Assembly: GCA_011682665.1 (NCBI GenBank)
Contig: JAACEG010000050.1
Span: 1-5,168, forward strand
Direction of reading: 5' to 3'
DNA from: Lysobacteraceae bacterium
GTDB taxonomy: Bacteria > Patescibacteriota > Patescibacteriia > JAACEG01
Length of the DNA stretch: 5,168 nt
The position numbers and the translations under genes were made by a program. Below, piece by piece: positions 4,621 to 5,168 of this stretch; position 1 is the stretch's first letter, and the number at the start of each line of letters is the position of its first letter. The notes beneath the pieces were generated by a model. That model did no database searches and was not told where the DNA came from. It saw nothing but the letters and a program-made list of their open reading frames with translations.

Positions 4621-5168
4621 ATGTTAATTTTTTCAGCTATTACTCCTCACCCGCCAATATTAATCCCTAATATTGGCAAAGACAATTTAAACCAAATTTT
4701 AAAAACAAAACAAGCAATGGAACAGCTCGGAGAGGAACTTTACGCTTTACAGCCGGATATTATTATTGTCATTTCTCCGCACGGATTAGTTCACCCATAT
4801 TTTTTTACAGTGCAAATGAGTAAAAAATATTATGGCGACTTTCAAACTTTCGGAGATTTAGACGATAAATTTGAGTTTGATTCTGATATTATTTTTATTA
4901 ATAAAATAAAAGTAAGAGCGGAATTAAAAAACCTGCCAATAAAATTAATTAACGAACCATCGCTTGACCATGGAACTTTAGTCCCACTTTATTATCTAAC
5001 TAAAAACTTGCCAAAAGTAAAAATAGTACCTTTGGCCTACTCTTTTTTAGATTATCCAGACCATTTTGCATTTGGAAAATATTTGAAAAAAACAATTGGA
5101 CGCAGTAATAAACGAATTGCTTTAATAGCTTCTGGAGATTTATCTCATTCTTTAACAACAGACGCTCC
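4621..5168 (+). CDS. Class III extradiol dioxygenase-like (LigB) protein, AmmeMemoRadiSam-type (partial)
   Basis: ATG 4621 opens 182 codons that run off the right edge. The N-terminus MLIFSAITPHPPILIPNIGK, then PDIIIVISPHG (residues 45-55), SLDHGTLVPLYYL (114-126) and ASGDLSHSLTTDA (170-182) are the conserved blocks of the LigB-like superfamily. His10 and His54 are candidate metal ligands, and His117 and His176 lie at other conserved positions, including the expected catalytic base. This form belongs to the group named AmmeMemoRadiSam system protein B, often linked or fused to AMMECR1 and a radical SAM gene. Their substrate is not established, so aromatic-ring cleavage should not be assumed. 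The end may include an AMMECR1 domain outside the window. No Shine-Dalgarno is visible at normal distance. Confidence 0.86.
   Translation, partial: MLIFSAITPHPPILIPNIGKDNLNQILKTKQAMEQLGEELYALQPDIIIVISPHGLVHPYFFTVQMSKKYYGDFQTFGDLDDKFEFDSDIIFINKIKVRAELKNLPIKLINEPSLDHGTLVPLYYLTKNLPKVKIVPLAYSFLDYPDHFAFGKYLKKTIGRSNKRIALIASGDLSHSLTTDA

Overview
The window is low-GC DNA with compact genes and almost no visible Shine-Dalgarno signals. It carries several protein types that I associate, from memory, with Candidatus Patescibacteria (CPR, Parcubacteria-like): a secreted lysozyme-like domain followed by 'YLI-NG-K-P' repeats, a membrane-anchored DsbA/GILT-like thioredoxin protein, and a LigB-like protein of the AmmeMemoRadiSam group. 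An uncultivated Patescibacteria bacterium is the best guess. It is an inference, because there is no rRNA or other phylogenetic marker beyond a partial mreB.

Layout. Positions 1-296 (minus strand) hold the first 98 codons of mreB, running off the left edge. Positions 297-767 are a divergent intergenic region with a GC-rich hairpin (345-372) and a 266-bp MITE-like element (416-681) bounded by 20-bp terminal inverted repeats and built from 'gtcattgcgag' palindromic units. Positions 768-1835 (+) encode a membrane-anchored thioredoxin-fold protein, closed by a strong intrinsic terminator (1857-1891). Positions 1836-2242 hold a plausible promoter and a second repeat element (about 1989-2228) made of 20-bp 'gtcattcccgc' tandem units and a foldback, with terminal repeats related to those of the first element. 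Positions 2243-3667 encode a secreted lysozyme-like protein with four C-terminal repeats. Positions 3687-4259 and 4270-4551 encode a GHKL-type ATPase and a STAS-like (DUF4325-type) protein, a compact pair. Positions 4621 to the right edge hold the N-terminal part of a class III extradiol dioxygenase-like (LigB) protein.

How they may work together. The genes from 2243 onward are co-directional with gaps of 19, 10 and 69 bp and no clear terminator between them, so they may be one transcription unit. The ATPase/STAS-like pair looks like a minimal partner-switching module, as in anti-sigma kinase and anti-anti-sigma systems, with no sigma factor or PP2C phosphatase visible here. MreB, the exported thioredoxin-like protein and the lysozyme-like protein all point to the cell envelope, but a functional link is inference only. 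The most distinctive unexplained features are the two related repeat elements and the ATPase/STAS pair of unknown target.
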